Below are positions 46,873 through 58,093 of a DNA stretch of 64,000 nucleotides, piece after piece. The stretch is from the NCBI GenBank assembly GCA_026388715.1, contig JAPLJF010000026.1, positions 62,001-126,000 of the forward strand. Reading direction: 5' to 3'. A program made the position numbers and the translations under genes. The DNA is from Deltaproteobacteria bacterium (GTDB lineage: Bacteria; Desulfobacterota; Desulfobulbia; Desulfobulbales; Desulfocapsaceae). Positions within the stretch are counted from its first letter, which is position 1. The number at the start of each line of letters is the position of its first letter. Under the pieces are notes generated by a model, which saw only the letters and a program-made list of their open reading frames with translations, did not search any database and was not told the DNA's origin.

Positions 46873-47244
46873 ATGCCAACAATTAATCAGCTCGTTCGAC
46901 AGGGCAGAAAAAAATTAGTTAAAAAAACAAACACTCCAGCATTGAAGGGTTCTCCCCAAAAACGTGGTGTTTGTGTTCGTGTCTATACGACGACTCCCAA
47001 AAAGCCAAACTCCGCATTGCGTAAAGTGGCAAGGGTGAGGCTAACCAACGGGATTGAGGTGACATCGTATATTCCGGGAATTGGTCATAATTTGCAGGAG
47101 CATTCAGTGGTGTTGATAAGGGGAGGTCGTGTGAAAGATTTACCTGGTGTCCGATACCATATTGTTCGTGGTACCCTTGACACCCTTGGGGTTTCAAATA
47201 GAAAACAAGGGCGTTCGAAATATGGTGCAAAGCGGCCCAAATAA
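46873..47244 (+). CDS. rpsL: 30S ribosomal protein S12
   Basis: 123 residues; decoding-centre protein. [19 protein letters not shown] carries the wild-type Lys at the streptomycin position (E. coli K43), and [12 protein letters not shown] covers the second one. CAGGAG precedes the ATG. First gene of the contiguous ribosomal run that reaches the window edge. Confidence 0.99.
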   Translation: MPTINQLVRQGRKKLVKKTNTPALKGSPQKRGVCVRVYTTTPKKPNSALRKVARVRLTNGIEVTSYIPGIGHNLQEHSVVLIRGGRVKDLPGVRYHIVRGTLDTLGVSNRKQGRSKYGAKRPK

Positions 47245-47287
47245 TAGGTTGCTAACAGGTTGTTTCTGCAGATGAAAGAGGATAAAG

Positions 47288-47761
47288 ATGCCGCGTAGAA
47301 AAATAGTAGAAAAAAGACAAGTTGATCCGGATCCACGTTATAATTCTGTTTTGGTGAGTAAGTTTACCAACGGGATTATGGAACGAGGCAAAAAAAGTGT
47401 TGCTCAGCACATCTTGTATGGAGCGATGGACATTATTGCTGCCAAGGTGACTGAAGGTGATCCTTTGACTGTTTTTGAAGAAGCCATGGAGAAGGTTCGG
47501 CCCAAAGTAGAGGTTAAGTCCCGGCGTGTGGGTGGGGCGACCTATCAGGTTCCGATGGAAGTCAGGCAATCAAGAAGAAACGCTCTGGCGATGCGATGGA
47601 TTATAAGTTATGCCAAGGCACGGTCCGGGAAGTCTATGGCTGAGAAGCTTGCGGCAGAGTTGATGGATGCATTTAACAATCGTGGCGCAGCTGTAAAGAA
47701 ACGCGACGATACACATCGCATGGCTGAGGCCAATAAGGCATTTGCTCACTATCGCTGGTAA
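47288..47761 (+). CDS. rpsG: 30S ribosomal protein S7
   Basis: 157 residues; assembles the 30S head and is the str operon repressor in E. coli. [17 protein letters not shown] and [13 protein letters not shown] at the end are typical. GAGG precedes the ATG; 43 nt after rpsL. Confidence 0.99.
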   Translation: MPRRKIVEKRQVDPDPRYNSVLVSKFTNGIMERGKKSVAQHILYGAMDIIAAKVTEGDPLTVFEEAMEKVRPKVEVKSRRVGGATYQVPMEVRQSRRNALAMRWIISYAKARSGKSMAEKLAAELMDAFNNRGAAVKKRDDTHRMAEANKAFAHYRW

Positions 47762-47850
47762 AGTGTATTGTGTCATGAGCAACTGCTGTGTAGTATCGGT
47801 GTAGTAAGGTTAGGGCCGTCAAAAGTTTTTAATTGGTTTGAGGAATGTTG

Positions 47851-49929
47851 ATGGCCGTGCGTGAGGATCTGTCTAATGTGCGCAATATAGGGATAATGGC
47901 CCATATTGATGCCGGAAAGACAACGACAACTGAACGAATTCTTTACTATACCGGTCGATCGCATAAGATTGGTGAGGTTCATGACGGCAATGCCGTTATG
48001 GACTGGATGGAACAGGAGCAGGAACGGGGAATTACGATCACCTCAGCTGCAACTACCTGTTTCTGGCATCAGCATAAAATAAATATTATTGATACACCGG
48101 GGCATGTTGACTTTACGATTGAAGTTGAGCGTTGCTTAAGGGTTTTGGATGGAGTAGTTGCTGTTTTTTGTGCCGTTGGAGGGGTTGAGCCCCAGTCGGA
48201 AACGGTGTGGAGGCAGGCTGACAAGTATTCTATCCCTCGAGTTGCATTTATTAACAAAATGGATCGTGTTGGGGCTGATTTTGATCGCAGTCTTAAGATG
48301 ATAGCAGAGAGACTTGGGGCAAATCCTGTCGCTGTGCAAATTCCTGTTGGTTGTGAGTCCGAATTTAAAGGAGTTATTGACCTTGTTGAAGGGAAAATGC
48401 TCGTTTTTGATGAGGGGTCACTCGGGCAGGAAGTAAGGGAGCTTGAGATCCCTGAGAATTATAAGCAAAAATTCACGGCCGCACATATGGTGCTCCTCGA
48501 AAAGTTGGCCGACTTTGATGAGGAGGTCATGGGAAAATACCTGGAGAACAAACCGGTGTCACCTGAAGAGATTTATTCTGCTCTCAGGAAGGCAACACTG
48601 AGTCTTGACTTGGTTCCCGTCCTTTGTGGAAGTGCTTTTAAAAATAAAGGGATTCAACCCTTACTGGATGGCGTGATTCGTTATCTCCCTTCTCCTCTGG
48701 ATGTTCCAGCGGTGGAAGGTGTTGATGAAAGTGGTCAGATCATTGTGCGTGAAGCAAGTGATGACGCTCCTTTTTGTGGGTTGGTCTTCAAGTTGATGAG
48801 TGATTCGTTTGTCGAGAATCTTGCGTATTTGCGGATATATTCCGGCAAAATAAAGATTGGCGATCGAGTCTATAATCCTGTTAAGAAAAAGCAGGAGAAA
48901 GTTGCCAAACTTCTTAAGCTTCATGCCAATAAACGTGAAGAAGTTAAAGAAATTGGTAGCGGTGATATCGGTGCTGTGATCGGTCTCAAGTTTACGACGA
49001 CTGGTGATACTCTTTGTGCCGCTGGGGATTATATAGTCCTTGACAGTATGGACTTTCCAAAGCCGGTCATAAGTGTTGCCATAGAGGCCAAAAGTAAGGC
49101 GGATGAGAAAAAACTTGCTGAGACCTTACAGAAGCTGGCGCTTGAGGATCCATCTTTTACGATAACGACCAATGAAGATACCGGTCAAACGATTATTTCA
49201 GGGATGGGAGAGTTGCATCTGGAAATAATTATTGATCGTTTGTTGAATGATTTCAAAGCTTCTGCCAATGTGGGCAAACCACAGGTCGCCTATAAAGAGA
49301 CGATCGGTGCCATGAAAGAGGCAGAAGGAAAGTTTAATCAGCATACTGGTGCTAAAGGACAGTATGGACATGTCATTCTGCGGGTGGAACCACTGGCGAG
49401 GGGTGCAGGTTTTGTTTTTGAATGTCAGGTCAGTGAAGATCAAATTCCAAAGGTCTTTTTGAAGGCTATTGAGAAGGGAGTCGCTGATAGTCTTGATTCA
49501 GGACCTTTGATTGGGTATCCCTTGACAGATATCAAGGTGAATCTGATTGGCGGTTCCTATCATGACGATGATTCCACGGAGATGGCATTTGGCATTTCTG
49601 CTTCCATGGCGATACGCAGGGCGGTAGCTGAGGCGAAGCCGTTGCTCTTGGAGCCTGTAATGCTTGTGGAGGTTGCGACCCCTGATCAGTATCTTGGCGA
49701 AGTAATTAATGATCTGAATAGCAAGAGAGCCAGGCTGGGTGTGGTTGAGAATGTCAAGGAATTACAGATTTTACATGCACAGGTCCCTTTAGCAGAGATG
49801 TTTGGGTATTCTACATCATTACGATCAGCGACCCAGGGCCGTGCTAATTTCTCGATGCGGTTTTTGGAATACGATGTGGTGCCGGCAGTCAAGGCGGATG
49901 TGATAATAAAAAAGATTAGAGGAATTTAA
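47851..49929 (+). CDS. fusA: Elongation factor G
   Basis: Translocase GTPase, 692 residues. P-loop [23 protein letters not shown] and [10 protein letters not shown] are intact, with domains II-V complete through [21 protein letters not shown] 47851 (MAVREDL) is chosen because GAGGA ends 6 nt upstream; ATG 47845 directly abuts it. Followed 23 nt later by tuf. Confidence 0.99.
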   Translation: MAVREDLSNVRNIGIMAHIDAGKTTTTERILYYTGRSHKIGEVHDGNAVMDWMEQEQERGITITSAATTCFWHQHKINIIDTPGHVDFTIEVERCLRVLDGVVAVFCAVGGVEPQSETVWRQADKYSIPRVAFINKMDRVGADFDRSLKMIAERLGANPVAVQIPVGCESEFKGVIDLVEGKMLVFDEGSLGQEVRELEIPENYKQKFTAAHMVLLEKLADFDEEVMGKYLENKPVSPEEIYSALRKATLSLDLVPVLCGSAFKNKGIQPLLDGVIRYLPSPLDVPAVEGVDESGQIIVREASDDAPFCGLVFKLMSDSFVENLAYLRIYSGKIKIGDRVYNPVKKKQEKVAKLLKLHANKREEVKEIGSGDIGAVIGLKFTTTGDTLCAAGDYIVLDSMDFPKPVISVAIEAKSKADEKKLAETLQKLALEDPSFTITTNEDTGQTIISGMGELHLEIIIDRLLNDFKASANVGKPQVAYKETIGAMKEAEGKFNQHTGAKGQYGHVILRVEPLARGAGFVFECQVSEDQIPKVFLKAIEKGVADSLDSGPLIGYPLTDIKVNLIGGSYHDDDSTEMAFGISASMAIRRAVAEAKPLLLEPVMLVEVATPDQYLGEVINDLNSKRARLGVVENVKELQILHAQVPLAEMFGYSTSLRSATQGRANFSMRFLEYDVVPAVKADVIIKKIRGI

Positions 49930-49952
49930 GCTCAACATATTGAGGTACGACT

Positions 49953-51143
49953 ATGGCAAAAGAAAAGTTTGACAGGAAAAAACCACATGTCAATGTGGGT
50001 ACTATAGGTCATATAGATCACGGTAAAACGACCCTGACCGCAGCGATAACTCGCGTTCTTTCGACAAAGGGATTGGCTAAATTTACTGATTTCAGTGAGA
50101 TTGACAAGGCTCCGGAAGAAAAAGAGCGTGGAATTACCATTGCCACCGCCCATGTTGAATATGAGACCGCAAATCGTCACTATGCCCATGTGGATTGTCC
50201 TGGTCATGCGGATTACATCAAAAACATGATTACCGGTGCGGCCCAGATGGATGGTGCTATTCTGGTGGTCGGTGCCAATGATGGGGCCATGCCCCAAACT
50301 CGTGAGCATATTCTTCTTGCCCGTCAGGTCGGTGTTCCTTGTATTGTTGTATTTTTGAATAAATGTGACATGGTAGATGACCCTGAACTGATTGAGCTGG
50401 TAGAGATGGAGCTGCGTGAGCTGCTTGATAAGTATGATTTTCCCGGTGATGATGTCCCCATCATTCATGGTTCGGCCCTGAAGGCCCTTGAGAATCCTGA
50501 GGATCCCGAGGCTGCCAAATGTATCTGGGACCTGATGGAAGCTATCGATACGTATGTCCCTCAGCCAAAGCGTGATATTGATCTTCCTTTTCTGATGCCA
50601 GTTGAGGATGTTTTTTCCATATCTGGACGTGGAACGGTTGCCACTGGTCGTATTGAGCGTGGTATCGTTCGTGTCGGTGATGAGGTTGCTATTGTTGGTA
50701 TTCGTGATACGGTCAAGACCACTATCACTGGTGTTGAGATGTTCCGGAAGATCCTTGATGAGGGTCAGGCTGGAGATAATATCGGGGCCCTGCTTCGTGG
50801 TACCAAACGCGAGGATATTGAGCGTGGTCAGGTTCTGGCTAAACCCGGCACCATTACTCCCCATACCAAATTCAAGGCTGAGTGCTATATCCTGGGTAAG
50901 GAAGAGGGCGGTCGTCATACCCCGTTTTTTAATGGATATCGTCCCCAGTTTTATTTCCGGACTACCGATGTGACCGGCATTGTGACTCTTCCCGAGGGAA
51001 CCGAGATGGTAATGCCTGGTGATAATGTATCTGTTGTTGCCGAGTTGATTACCCCGATTGCCATGGATGTTGGTCTTCGTTTTGCTATCCGTGAGGGTGG
51101 TCGGACTGTTGGCGCTGGTGTTATCAGTGAAATTATTGCTTAA
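49953..51143 (+). CDS. tuf: Elongation factor Tu (copy 2, str operon)
   Basis: Same 396-residue protein as copy 1. Similarity between the copies is confined to the coding sequence plus about 6-7 nt before the ATG and drops at the stop codon; within it, the first 90 or so bases match exactly and silent differences are scattered afterwards. This is the pattern of gene conversion between tufA and tufB. It sits between fusA and rpsJ, joining the str and S10 groups. Confidence 0.98.
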   Translation: MAKEKFDRKKPHVNVGTIGHIDHGKTTLTAAITRVLSTKGLAKFTDFSEIDKAPEEKERGITIATAHVEYETANRHYAHVDCPGHADYIKNMITGAAQMDGAILVVGANDGAMPQTREHILLARQVGVPCIVVFLNKCDMVDDPELIELVEMELRELLDKYDFPGDDVPIIHGSALKALENPEDPEAAKCIWDLMEAIDTYVPQPKRDIDLPFLMPVEDVFSISGRGTVATGRIERGIVRVGDEVAIVGIRDTVKTTITGVEMFRKILDEGQAGDNIGALLRGTKREDIERGQVLAKPGTITPHTKFKAECYILGKEEGGRHTPFFNGYRPQFYFRTTDVTGIVTLPEGTEMVMPGDNVSVVAELITPIAMDVGLRFAIREGGRTVGAGVISEIIA

Positions 51144-51155
51144 TAAAGGTTGGAT

Positions 51156-51470
51156 ATGATCCCTACAGACAAAATTCGTATACGCTTAAAGGCGTATGAT
51201 CACAAGTTGCTTGATCAATCAACATCAGAGATTGTTGAAACGGCAAGGCGTACAGGGGCAGCAGTGGTTGGTCCTATCCCTTTACCGACATCTATTAATA
51301 AATTCTGTGTGTTGCGTTCTCCTCATGTAAATAAGAAGTCGAGAGAACAATTTGAGATGAGAACCCATAGAAGGTTGTTAGATATCTTGGAACCAACGCA
51401 ACAGACTATTGATATGCTAATGAAACTTGAGCTTTCGGCAGGTGTTAATGTCGAGATTAAACTGCCTTAA
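51156..51470 (+). CDS. rpsJ: 30S ribosomal protein S10 (NusE)
   Basis: 104 residues; also partners NusB in antitermination. [23 protein letters not shown] and [13 protein letters not shown] are typical. ATG 51156 has AAAGG 6 nt upstream; TTG 51150 is less likely. Only 12 nt follow the tuf stop, so no separate S10 leader is present. Confidence 0.98.
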   Translation: MIPTDKIRIRLKAYDHKLLDQSTSEIVETARRTGAAVVGPIPLPTSINKFCVLRSPHVNKKSREQFEMRTHRRLLDILEPTQQTIDMLMKLELSAGVNVEIKLP

Positions 51471-51511
51471 AGGTAGTATTGTATTAGAAAACGAAAGTAA
51501 CGGATGATATT

Positions 51512-52141
51512 ATGCCAAAGACTATGGGGATTTTGGGTAAAAAAATCGGGATGACGCGGATTTACAGTGAAATGGGTACGGCTACCCCTGTTACTGTGGT
51601 TGAGGCTGGTCCTTGTAAGATTTTGCAGGTTAAGTCACCTGTAAAAGATGGATACAGTGCCATTCAGGTTGGTTTTGCTGAAAAAAAAGCATCAAGAGTT
51701 ACAAAACCGCTTGCTGGCCATTTTAGCAAATCTGGAACTGAGGCTTTTTACTATATTAAAGAGTTCAGGGTCGAAAATCCTGAGCAATATGAAATAGGGC
51801 AGACCATTAGTTTGGAAGCTCTCTTTAAGATCGGTGATCTTGTTGATATTCAAGGTACCAGTAAAGGGCGCGGTTTTCAGGGTGTTATGAAGAGACATGG
51901 TTTTAGTGGTGGTTGCGCCGGCCATGGTTCGCATCATCATAGAGCACCAGGATCAATCGGATGCAGTGCTTGGCCAGCTCGTGTTGTAAAGGGAAAAAAA
52001 ATGCCTGGCCGTATGGGTAATGACACAGTAATGACTAAGAATGTCATTATTATAGATGTTCGTGCCGAAGAGAACATACTTCTGTTGAAGGGGTCAGTTC
52101 CAGGTGCAAAACAGAGTCTTTTGAAAATTTTCAGTAAATAA
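51512..52141 (+). CDS. rplC: 50S ribosomal protein L3
   Basis: 209 residues. GILGKKIGMTRIYSE at the N-terminus, and the loop that reaches the peptidyl-transferase centre (HGFSGGCAGHGSHHHRAPGS) is intact. Weak GGA Shine-Dalgarno before the ATG. Confidence 0.98.
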   Translation: MPKTMGILGKKIGMTRIYSEMGTATPVTVVEAGPCKILQVKSPVKDGYSAIQVGFAEKKASRVTKPLAGHFSKSGTEAFYYIKEFRVENPEQYEIGQTISLEALFKIGDLVDIQGTSKGRGFQGVMKRHGFSGGCAGHGSHHHRAPGSIGCSAWPARVVKGKKMPGRMGNDTVMTKNVIIIDVRAEENILLLKGSVPGAKQSLLKIFSK

Positions 52142-52179
52142 ATGATTCTGCTTTTTTGATCTGGCACAAGGAGAAAATA

Positions 52180-52803
52180 ATGTCAACTGTAAGTGTATTT
52201 AATATCAAGAATGAAAAAGTTGGTGAGATCGAACTGAATGAAAAGGTTTTTGATCTTGTCGTTAAAGAGCATCTATTGCATGATGTTGTGAAGATGCAAC
52301 TTGCGGCCAAGCGTGGCGGAAATGCTTGTACCAAGACCAGGGTTGAAGTAAGTGGTGGCGGAGTCAAGCCATGGCGGCAAAAAGGAACTGGACGGGCGAG
52401 AGCAGGAAGTAATACTTCTCCCGTTTGGCGTGGCGGCGGCGTTGCGTTTGGCCCCAAGCCAAGAGATTATAGTATTAAATTAAATCGCAAAGTAAAGAAA
52501 CAGGCATTGGCAATGGCAATGAGTGCCAGGTTGCAAGAAGGGAACCTTGTTGTCCTTGACGGGTTCACTCTTGAGGCAATTAAAACAAAAGAGTTTATCA
52601 AGGTAATGAATGTACTTGATATTGATAATGGCCTTATCATTACTCCTGATGTTAATGAAAATGTCAATCGATCTGCGCGTAATGTGAACGGTTTCAAGGT
52701 GCTCTCAACTGAGGGATTGAATGTTTACGATATCCTTCTGCATAAAAAACTTGTGCTTTTGCAACCTGCTATTGAAGGTCTTGAAAAAAGGGTGATGGCA
52801 TGA
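52180..52803 (+). CDS. rplD: 50S ribosomal protein L4
   Basis: 207 residues from ATG 52180, fixed by AAGGAG 6 nt upstream; the frame is open to 52156. The exit-tunnel loop with KPWRQKGTGRARAGS and VWRGGGVAFGPKPRDY is complete. In E. coli L4 represses the S10 operon through its leader; that leader is missing here. Confidence 0.98.
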   Translation: MSTVSVFNIKNEKVGEIELNEKVFDLVVKEHLLHDVVKMQLAAKRGGNACTKTRVEVSGGGVKPWRQKGTGRARAGSNTSPVWRGGGVAFGPKPRDYSIKLNRKVKKQALAMAMSARLQEGNLVVLDGFTLEAIKTKEFIKVMNVLDIDNGLIITPDVNENVNRSARNVNGFKVLSTEGLNVYDILLHKKLVLLQPAIEGLEKRVMA

Positions 52804-53087
52804 AAAGTTTGTATGATGTATTAAAGGGACCATGTCTCACCGAAAAGGCGGCATTGTTGCAAGAAACCGACAATAAGATTGTCTTTAAGGTTAATCCTGA
52901 TTCCAATAAAATTGAAATCAAGCAGGCCGTTGAGAAGATGTTTCCTGTAAAGGTAAAGCATGTTCATGTAGCCAATATGCATGGCAAACAAAAGCGAGTT
53001 GGGCGTTTCACGGGCTTCAGAAATGATTGGAAAAAGGCCTATGTGACACTGTCTGAAGGTCAGATTAACTTTGCAGATGAATTGTAA
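52800..53087 (+). CDS. rplW: 50S ribosomal protein L23
   Basis: 95 residues; tunnel-exit docking site for SRP and trigger factor. LKGPCLTEKAALLQE and VKHVHVANMHGKQKR are typical. ATG overlaps the rplD stop (ATGA), so translation is coupled. Confidence 0.98.
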   Translation: MKSLYDVLKGPCLTEKAALLQETDNKIVFKVNPDSNKIEIKQAVEKMFPVKVKHVHVANMHGKQKRVGRFTGFRNDWKKAYVTLSEGQINFADEL

Positions 53088-53181
53088 TGATTCAAAAGTT
53101 ATAGATTGATGGCAAGTAAGGCGAGATAATCATTAAGCAAAGAAATCTATCCAAACAATCTGATGGAGCGATTGGGAAATC

Positions 53182-54003
53182 ATGAGTATTAAGACATACA
53201 AACCGACATCTGCCGGTAAACGGCACCATGTGTCGATTCAAAATTCTGACTTGTCTAAAAATGGGCCAGAGAAAAGTCTTGTTAGCAGCCTGTCTAAGAG
53301 CGGTGGGCGTAATAATTACGGTCGTATTACCACCAGACATATTGGTGGTGGGCATAAACGAAAGTATCGGATCATAGACTTTAAGCGAAATAAAGTTGAT
53401 ATAAACGCCAAGGTTATTTCCATTGAATATGATCCTAATCGTTCAGCAAATATTGCGCTGTTGAGTTATCTTGATGGGGAAAAAACCTATATTCTTGCCC
53501 CGGAAGGTATATCAGTTGGTGATCAAATTGTAGCTGGTGACAATGTTGATATCCAACCTGGCAACTGTCTGCCTATGATGAATATCCCTCTTGGTACGAT
53601 TATTCATAATATTGAGATGAAAATCGGAAAAGGGGCGCAGATGGTTCGCAGTGCTGGCACCTCCGCGCAGTTAATGGCCAAAGAAGGAAATTTCGTGTTA
53701 GTCCGACTGCCTTCGAATGAAGTGCGTAAATTTCATAAACTCTGTCGTGCCTGTATAGGACAGGTTGGCAATAGAGAATATGAAAGCCAGAAATTGGGTA
53801 AGGCAGGACGAAGCCGCTGGTTGGGAATTAGGCCTTCTGTCCGTGGTGTGGCCATGAACCCGGTTGATCATCCCATGGGTGGTGGTGAGGGTAAAAGTTC
53901 CGGTGGTCGTCATCCATGTACTCCATGGGGGTATCCGACAAAGGGGTATAAGACCAGAACAAATAAAGCAAGTGATAAGTATATTATCAAGAAAAGATCA
54001 TAA
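53182..54003 (+). CDS. rplB: 50S ribosomal protein L2
   Basis: 273 residues; primary 23S-binding protein near the peptidyl-transferase centre. The C-terminal signature [17 protein letters not shown] is intact. A 94-nt gap after rplW with no gene precedes it; GGGAA lies before the ATG. Confidence 0.99.
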   Translation: MSIKTYKPTSAGKRHHVSIQNSDLSKNGPEKSLVSSLSKSGGRNNYGRITTRHIGGGHKRKYRIIDFKRNKVDINAKVISIEYDPNRSANIALLSYLDGEKTYILAPEGISVGDQIVAGDNVDIQPGNCLPMMNIPLGTIIHNIEMKIGKGAQMVRSAGTSAQLMAKEGNFVLVRLPSNEVRKFHKLCRACIGQVGNREYESQKLGKAGRSRWLGIRPSVRGVAMNPVDHPMGGGEGKSSGGRHPCTPWGYPTKGYKTRTNKASDKYIIKKRS

Positions 54004-54020
54004 GATCCAAGGAGTAAAGT

Positions 54021-54296
54021 ATGGCTCGTTCAGTAAAAAAAGGTCCTTTCATTGATGACCATTTAGTAAAAAAGGTAGAAAAGGCAAACGAGAGCGCTTC
54101 ACGTAAGGTTATTAAAACATGGTCTCGACGTTCTGATATTATACCTCAAATGGTTGGACTTACCTTTGCGGTTCACAATGGAAAAAAATTTATTCCTGTT
54201 TTTGTTTCGGATAATATGGTCGGTCATAAACTTGGTGAGTTTTCACCAACGAGGACATATCATGGTCATACCGCTGACAAGAAAGGTAAAAAGTAA
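54021..54296 (+). CDS. rpsS: 30S ribosomal protein S19
   Basis: 91 residues: [13 protein letters not shown] and the C-terminal [22 protein letters not shown] 7 nt before the ATG; 17 nt after rplB. Confidence 0.99.
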   Translation: MARSVKKGPFIDDHLVKKVEKANESASRKVIKTWSRRSDIIPQMVGLTFAVHNGKKFIPVFVSDNMVGHKLGEFSPTRTYHGHTADKKGKK

Positions 54297-54342
54297 TTCG
54301 ATTTTTTAAACGTCTTGGCAAGATCTATTAGGAGTAAATAGT

Positions 54343-54675
54343 ATGGAAGCTCGAGCCATAGGGAGAGGGATTCGCATATCTCCCCAAAAAGCAAGACTTG
54401 TTGCTGATATTGTTAGAGGGATGAATGTTGATAAGGCAATCAATATGCTGAATTTTATGCCGAAAAAAGGTGCTAGAATTTTGCGAAAGGTTGTTAATTC
54501 GGCAATTGCTAATGCAACACAAAATGATAAGGTTGATGTCGATACCCTTTATATAAAGAAAATTTTTATTGATGGTGGACCATCATTGAAGCGAATTATG
54601 CCCAGGGCTCAAGGACGAGCAACCGGAATAATCAAAAGAACGAGTCATATTACTGTGATATTGGACGAACAATAG
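54343..54675 (+). CDS. rplV: 50S ribosomal protein L22
   Basis: 110 residues; its long hairpin lines the exit tunnel (ends RIMPRAQGRATGIIKRTSH). ISPQKARLVADIVRGM at the N-terminus. AGGAG before the ATG. Confidence 0.98.
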   Translation: MEARAIGRGIRISPQKARLVADIVRGMNVDKAINMLNFMPKKGARILRKVVNSAIANATQNDKVDVDTLYIKKIFIDGGPSLKRIMPRAQGRATGIIKRTSHITVILDEQ

Positions 54676-54754
54676 TTCTTTACTTTATCCATGGGCGCGA
54701 GTATAATTCATATTTTTTCATTTAATGAGCGAAGTATTTTGATGGAGGATTGTT

Positions 54755-55402
54755 TTGGGGCAGAAAGTTAATCCATTGGGAATGAGACTTAATATAACCC
54801 GGACATGGGATTCTATTTGGTATGCAGATAAAAATTATGCAAATTATCTCATCGAAGACCAGAAAATTAGAAAATTCTTCAAGCAACGTCTTGGGCATGC
54901 AAGCCTTTCCAAGGTGATTCTTGAACGGACAGGTGAAAAAGTACGAGTAAAGCTTTTTACTGCCCGGCCTGGAATTATAATTGGGAAAAAAGGTGCTGAG
55001 ATTGAGATATTAAAAAAAGATCTTGAGAAGCAGATCAATCGGAATGTTGTTATTGAGATTCAGGAAATCCGTAGGCCAGAGGCTGATGCTAAATTGATAG
55101 CTGATAATGTGGCTGGTCAACTTGTTAGAAGAGTAGCTTTTCGGCGAGCAATGAAGAAAGCTGTGAGCTCTGCGCTTCGATTTGGAGTTAAGGGTATCAA
55201 GATTTCTTGTTCAGGTCGTTTAGGTGGGGCAGAGATGTCCCGCTGTGAGTGGATGAGAGAAGGGCGTGTTCCTTTGCATACACTGCGTGCTGATATTGAT
55301 TATGCGCTTAGTGAAGCCAACACAACATATGGTATTATTGGTGTTAAAGTGTGGATTTTTAACGGTGAAGTGTTAAGTGAGGCTGATTCTGCTGTTGGAT
55401 GA
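54755..55402 (+). CDS. rpsC: 30S ribosomal protein S3
   Basis: 215 residues from TTG 54755 (GGAGG 8-9 nt upstream). [11 protein letters not shown], the KH-domain GXXG as [13 protein letters not shown], and [12 protein letters not shown] near the C-terminus. mRNA-entry helicase protein of the 30S. Confidence 0.98.
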   Translation: MGQKVNPLGMRLNITRTWDSIWYADKNYANYLIEDQKIRKFFKQRLGHASLSKVILERTGEKVRVKLFTARPGIIIGKKGAEIEILKKDLEKQINRNVVIEIQEIRRPEADAKLIADNVAGQLVRRVAFRRAMKKAVSSALRFGVKGIKISCSGRLGGAEMSRCEWMREGRVPLHTLRADIDYALSEANTTYGIIGVKVWIFNGEVLSEADSAVG

Positions 55403-55453
55403 GTGCTCCCCTCTTGATCGTTGAAAATTCAATTATTCTATATGGAGTAAGTG

Positions 55454-55870
55454 ATGTTAAGTCCTAAAAAAGTCCTTCATAGGAAGGTATTTAAGGGTCG
55501 TTTGACAGGAGTTGCGTTTCGGGGGTCCTCTCTGTCTTTTGGGGATTATGGCCTTAAGGCCCTTGACTGCGGCAAGATGAGTGCGCGACAGATTGAGGCT
55601 GCTCGAATTGCTGTGAATAGAAAGATCAAACGTGGTGGTAAGGTTTGGATCAGAGTATTTCCTGATAAGCCCATTACCAAGAAACCAGCTGAAACACGAA
55701 TGGGTAAAGGTAAGGGAAGTCCTGAATATTGGGCTGCCCAGATTCATCCTGGCAGGATGCTGTTTGAGGTTGCCGGTGTTGATGAAGAGCTTGCAGTACG
55801 TGCTTTAATCTTGGCTGGCAATAAATTACCGTTTGCCACCAAAGTGGTGTCACGGAGGGATATGATATGA
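55454..55870 (+). CDS. rplP: 50S ribosomal protein L16
   Basis: 138 residues from ATG 55454 (GGAG 6 nt upstream; GTG 55451 is in frame but too close). [18 protein letters not shown] and [19 protein letters not shown] are family marks. Its stop overlaps the rpmC start. Confidence 0.98.
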   Translation: MLSPKKVLHRKVFKGRLTGVAFRGSSLSFGDYGLKALDCGKMSARQIEAARIAVNRKIKRGGKVWIRVFPDKPITKKPAETRMGKGKGSPEYWAAQIHPGRMLFEVAGVDEELAVRALILAGNKLPFATKVVSRRDMI

Positions 55871-56058
55871 AAATGGCTGATATCCGCAAGATGTCCCCTG
55901 AGGAACTTGCTAAAAAAGAAATGGATTTAAGAGAGGAAATTTGCAAGCTTGCATTTCAGCATAAGATCAGACCTCTTGAAAACACATCACGGACATTTGG
56001 GTTGCGCAAAGATATAGCAAGGATACTTACCCTGCGTACCCAGCTTAGTGTTAGTTGA
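55867..56058 (+). CDS. rpmC: 50S ribosomal protein L29
   Basis: 63-residue two-helix protein at the tunnel exit: [19 protein letters not shown] and ending [15 protein letters not shown] overlap with rplP; CGGAGG 6-7 nt upstream of the ATG lies within rplP. Confidence 0.97.
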   Translation: MKMADIRKMSPEELAKKEMDLREEICKLAFQHKIRPLENTSRTFGLRKDIARILTLRTQLSVS

Positions 56059-56120
56059 AATAAAAATCATTTTTTAATTAAAATAAAATCCTGCTTCCTA
56101 TAACTCGAATTGAAAAGATT

Positions 56121-56381
56121 ATGAGTGAGATAAATAAATCAAAAAAGACTAAAACAGGTTCTGTTGTAAGTGACAGGATGGAAAAAAGTATTGTCGTTCA
56201 GGTTGAAAGGAAAATCAAGCATCCCTTGTACGGTAAGTTTGTTAAAAAAACTGTTAAATATATTGCTGATGATCCTGAAAATTTGTGCAAAATTGGTGAT
56301 CTTGTTCTGATTGAAGAATGTCGTCCATTGAGTAAAAGAAAACGTTGGCGTCTGAGAACAATATTAGATCGTTCTGTTTAA
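56121..56381 (+). CDS. rpsQ: 30S ribosomal protein S17
   Basis: 86-residue OB-fold protein: GSVVSDRMEKSIVVQVER and GDLVLIEECRPLSKRKRW. No strong Shine-Dalgarno; 62 nt after rpmC. Confidence 0.98.
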   Translation: MSEINKSKKTKTGSVVSDRMEKSIVVQVERKIKHPLYGKFVKKTVKYIADDPENLCKIGDLVLIEECRPLSKRKRWRLRTILDRSV

Positions 56382-56444
56382 TAATATCCGGTTTTTATAG
56401 TATAAATACTGTGATCTGCAACTGATGAAAAATCAGGTGAAATT

Positions 56445-56813
56445 ATGATACAAACTGAAACAGTACTTAATGTTGCCGATAATTCTGGGGCCAGAAAAGT
56501 ACTTTGTATGAGAGTGCTTGGTGGATCTCGAAAGCGGTATGCCACCATAGGTGATGTTATTATCGTTGCCGTTAAAGAGGCGATTCCTCACGCTAAGGTG
56601 AAAAAAGGCGATGTCATGAAGGCCGTTATTGTCCGTACGGCTAAAGAATTGAAACGTCCAGATGATACCTGGGTTAAATTCGACGACAATGCTGCTGTTA
56701 TTCTTTCAGGAAGTGGAGAGCCACTTGGTACGCGAATTTTCGGGCCTGTTGCTAGAGAGTTGCGTAATCAGGGCTTTATGAAAATTATCTCATTGGCACC
56801 TGAAGTTCTATAG
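56445..56813 (+). CDS. rplN: 50S ribosomal protein L14
   Basis: 122 residues: [20 protein letters not shown] and VNKGD-like segment [14 protein letters not shown]. Intersubunit bridge protein and start of the spc group. AGGTGA before the ATG. Confidence 0.99.
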   Translation: MIQTETVLNVADNSGARKVLCMRVLGGSRKRYATIGDVIIVAVKEAIPHAKVKKGDVMKAVIVRTAKELKRPDDTWVKFDDNAAVILSGSGEPLGTRIFGPVARELRNQGFMKIISLAPEVL

Positions 56814-56859
56814 TGTTTTTCATGTCATCCAATGGGCATACAGTTTTTTGAGCAAAAAA

Positions 56860-56889
56860 GTATTGAAAATGGCGGTATTGAAAATGGCA
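56860..56889 (+). repeat. 15-bp tandem duplication at the rplX start
   Basis: GTATTGAAAATGGCG (56860-56874) is followed at once by GTATTGAAAATGGCA (56875-56889). Each copy carries an in-frame ATG (56869 and 56884), and translated from upstream the unit gives VLKMA twice. Confidence 0.95.
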
Positions 56890-57219
56890 CATGGTAAAAC
56901 ATACCTGAAAAAAAATGATCAGGTTGAAGTGATTACAGGGAAAGATAAAGGTAGAGTTGGCAAGATCTTACGAGTTATTTTAGATAAAGATAAGGCCGTT
57001 GTTGAACGTATTAATATGATTAAACGTCATAAGAAGCCTTCAGAACTGAATCAGCAAGGGCAAATTATAGAGAAGGAGGCACCTATTCATGTCTCTAATC
57101 TCCAGCTGATTTGTCCAGGATGTACCAAGACTGGGCGTGTAGGAAAGAAAATACTTGAAGATGGTACAAAAATTCGCTTTTGTAAAAGTTGTGGTGAATC
57201 CGTTGAGGCTAAATCATAG
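56884..57219 (+). CDS. rplX: 50S ribosomal protein L24
   Basis: 111 residues; assembly initiator with a KOW motif ([19 protein letters not shown]). The C-terminal half carries [18 protein letters not shown] with a second CKSCG, a zinc knuckle common in bacterial L24. Three in-frame starts exist: TTG 56848, ATG 56869 and ATG 56884. The last gives the usual N-terminus ([10 protein letters not shown]) and is chosen; GGCGG 5-9 nt upstream is a weak ribosome site formed by the duplication. Confidence 0.93.
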   Translation: MAHGKTYLKKNDQVEVITGKDKGRVGKILRVILDKDKAVVERINMIKRHKKPSELNQQGQIIEKEAPIHVSNLQLICPGCTKTGRVGKKILEDGTKIRFCKSCGESVEAKS

Positions 57220-57254
57220 GTTTTCAAGAAGCTTACGTTAGACAGAGGTTATAA

Positions 57255-57794
57255 ATGGGTGCGCTGAAAGTTTTTTATAATGAGCAATGTGTCCCTTCTT
57301 TGAAAGAAGAATTTGGATATTCAAATATTATGCAGGTCCCGAAGATCAAGAAGATTGTTCTTAATATGGGACTTGGTGAAGCTGTACAGAATCCTAAAAT
57401 TATTGAAGGTGCAGTTGAAGAACTTTCAAAGATTGCTGGACAACGCGCAGTAATTACCAGAGCTAAAAAATCGATTGCCGGTTTCAAGTTGAGAGAAGGT
57501 GTCGCAATTGGTTGTTGTGTTACTTTGCGTGAAGAACGTATGTTTAACTTTTTTAGTAAATTGGTCAATATTGCCTTGCCTCGGGTTAGAGATTTTCGGG
57601 GTTTGTCTCCAAAGTGGTTTGATGGAAGAGGCAATTATTCAATGGGGATTAAAGAGCATATAATCTTCCCTGAAATTGATTATGATAAAATTGATAAAGT
57701 AAAAGGGTTCAATATTACTATTGTAACCTCAGCTCAAACAGATCAGGAAGGCCGTTCTCTGCTTAAATATTTGGGAATGCCATTCAGGAAATAA
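57255..57794 (+). CDS. rplE: 50S ribosomal protein L5
   Basis: 179 residues; binds 5S r[21 protein letters not shown] and PRVRDFRGL are typical, ending [15 protein letters not shown] before the ATG. Confidence 0.99.
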   Translation: MGALKVFYNEQCVPSLKEEFGYSNIMQVPKIKKIVLNMGLGEAVQNPKIIEGAVEELSKIAGQRAVITRAKKSIAGFKLREGVAIGCCVTLREERMFNFFSKLVNIALPRVRDFRGLSPKWFDGRGNYSMGIKEHIIFPEIDYDKIDKVKGFNITIVTSAQTDQEGRSLLKYLGMPFRK

Positions 57795-57846
57795 GATAGT
57801 TTTGTTTTTTTTATATTCTATAAATGTTTAGTAACTGGAGGTTGTT

Positions 57847-58032
57847 TTGGCCAAAAAATCCTTAATTGCAAAAGCACAACGTGAGCCAAAATTCAAGGTC
57901 AGAAACTATAACAGATGTCCACTATGCGGACGTCCAAGAGGGTTTCTGAGAAAATTTGGTGTTTGCAGGATATGTTTTCGTGGATTAGCATCTCATGGTG
58001 AAATTACAGGTGTTGTAAAGTCAAGCTGGTAA
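57847..58032 (+). CDS. rpsN: 30S ribosomal protein S14, zinc-binding type
   Basis: 61 residues with both CXXC pairs ([20 protein letters not shown]), the short C+ form. TTG start at 57847 set by ACTGGAGG 5-6 nt upstream. Ends GVVKSSW as usual. Confidence 0.97.
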   Translation: MAKKSLIAKAQREPKFKVRNYNRCPLCGRPRGFLRKFGVCRICFRGLASHGEITGVVKSSW

Positions 58033-58093
58033 AAGCATTGATGATGTTAGATGTCTTTGTATCTTATTTTGATGAAGAAAAGGAGAGTTCGCC

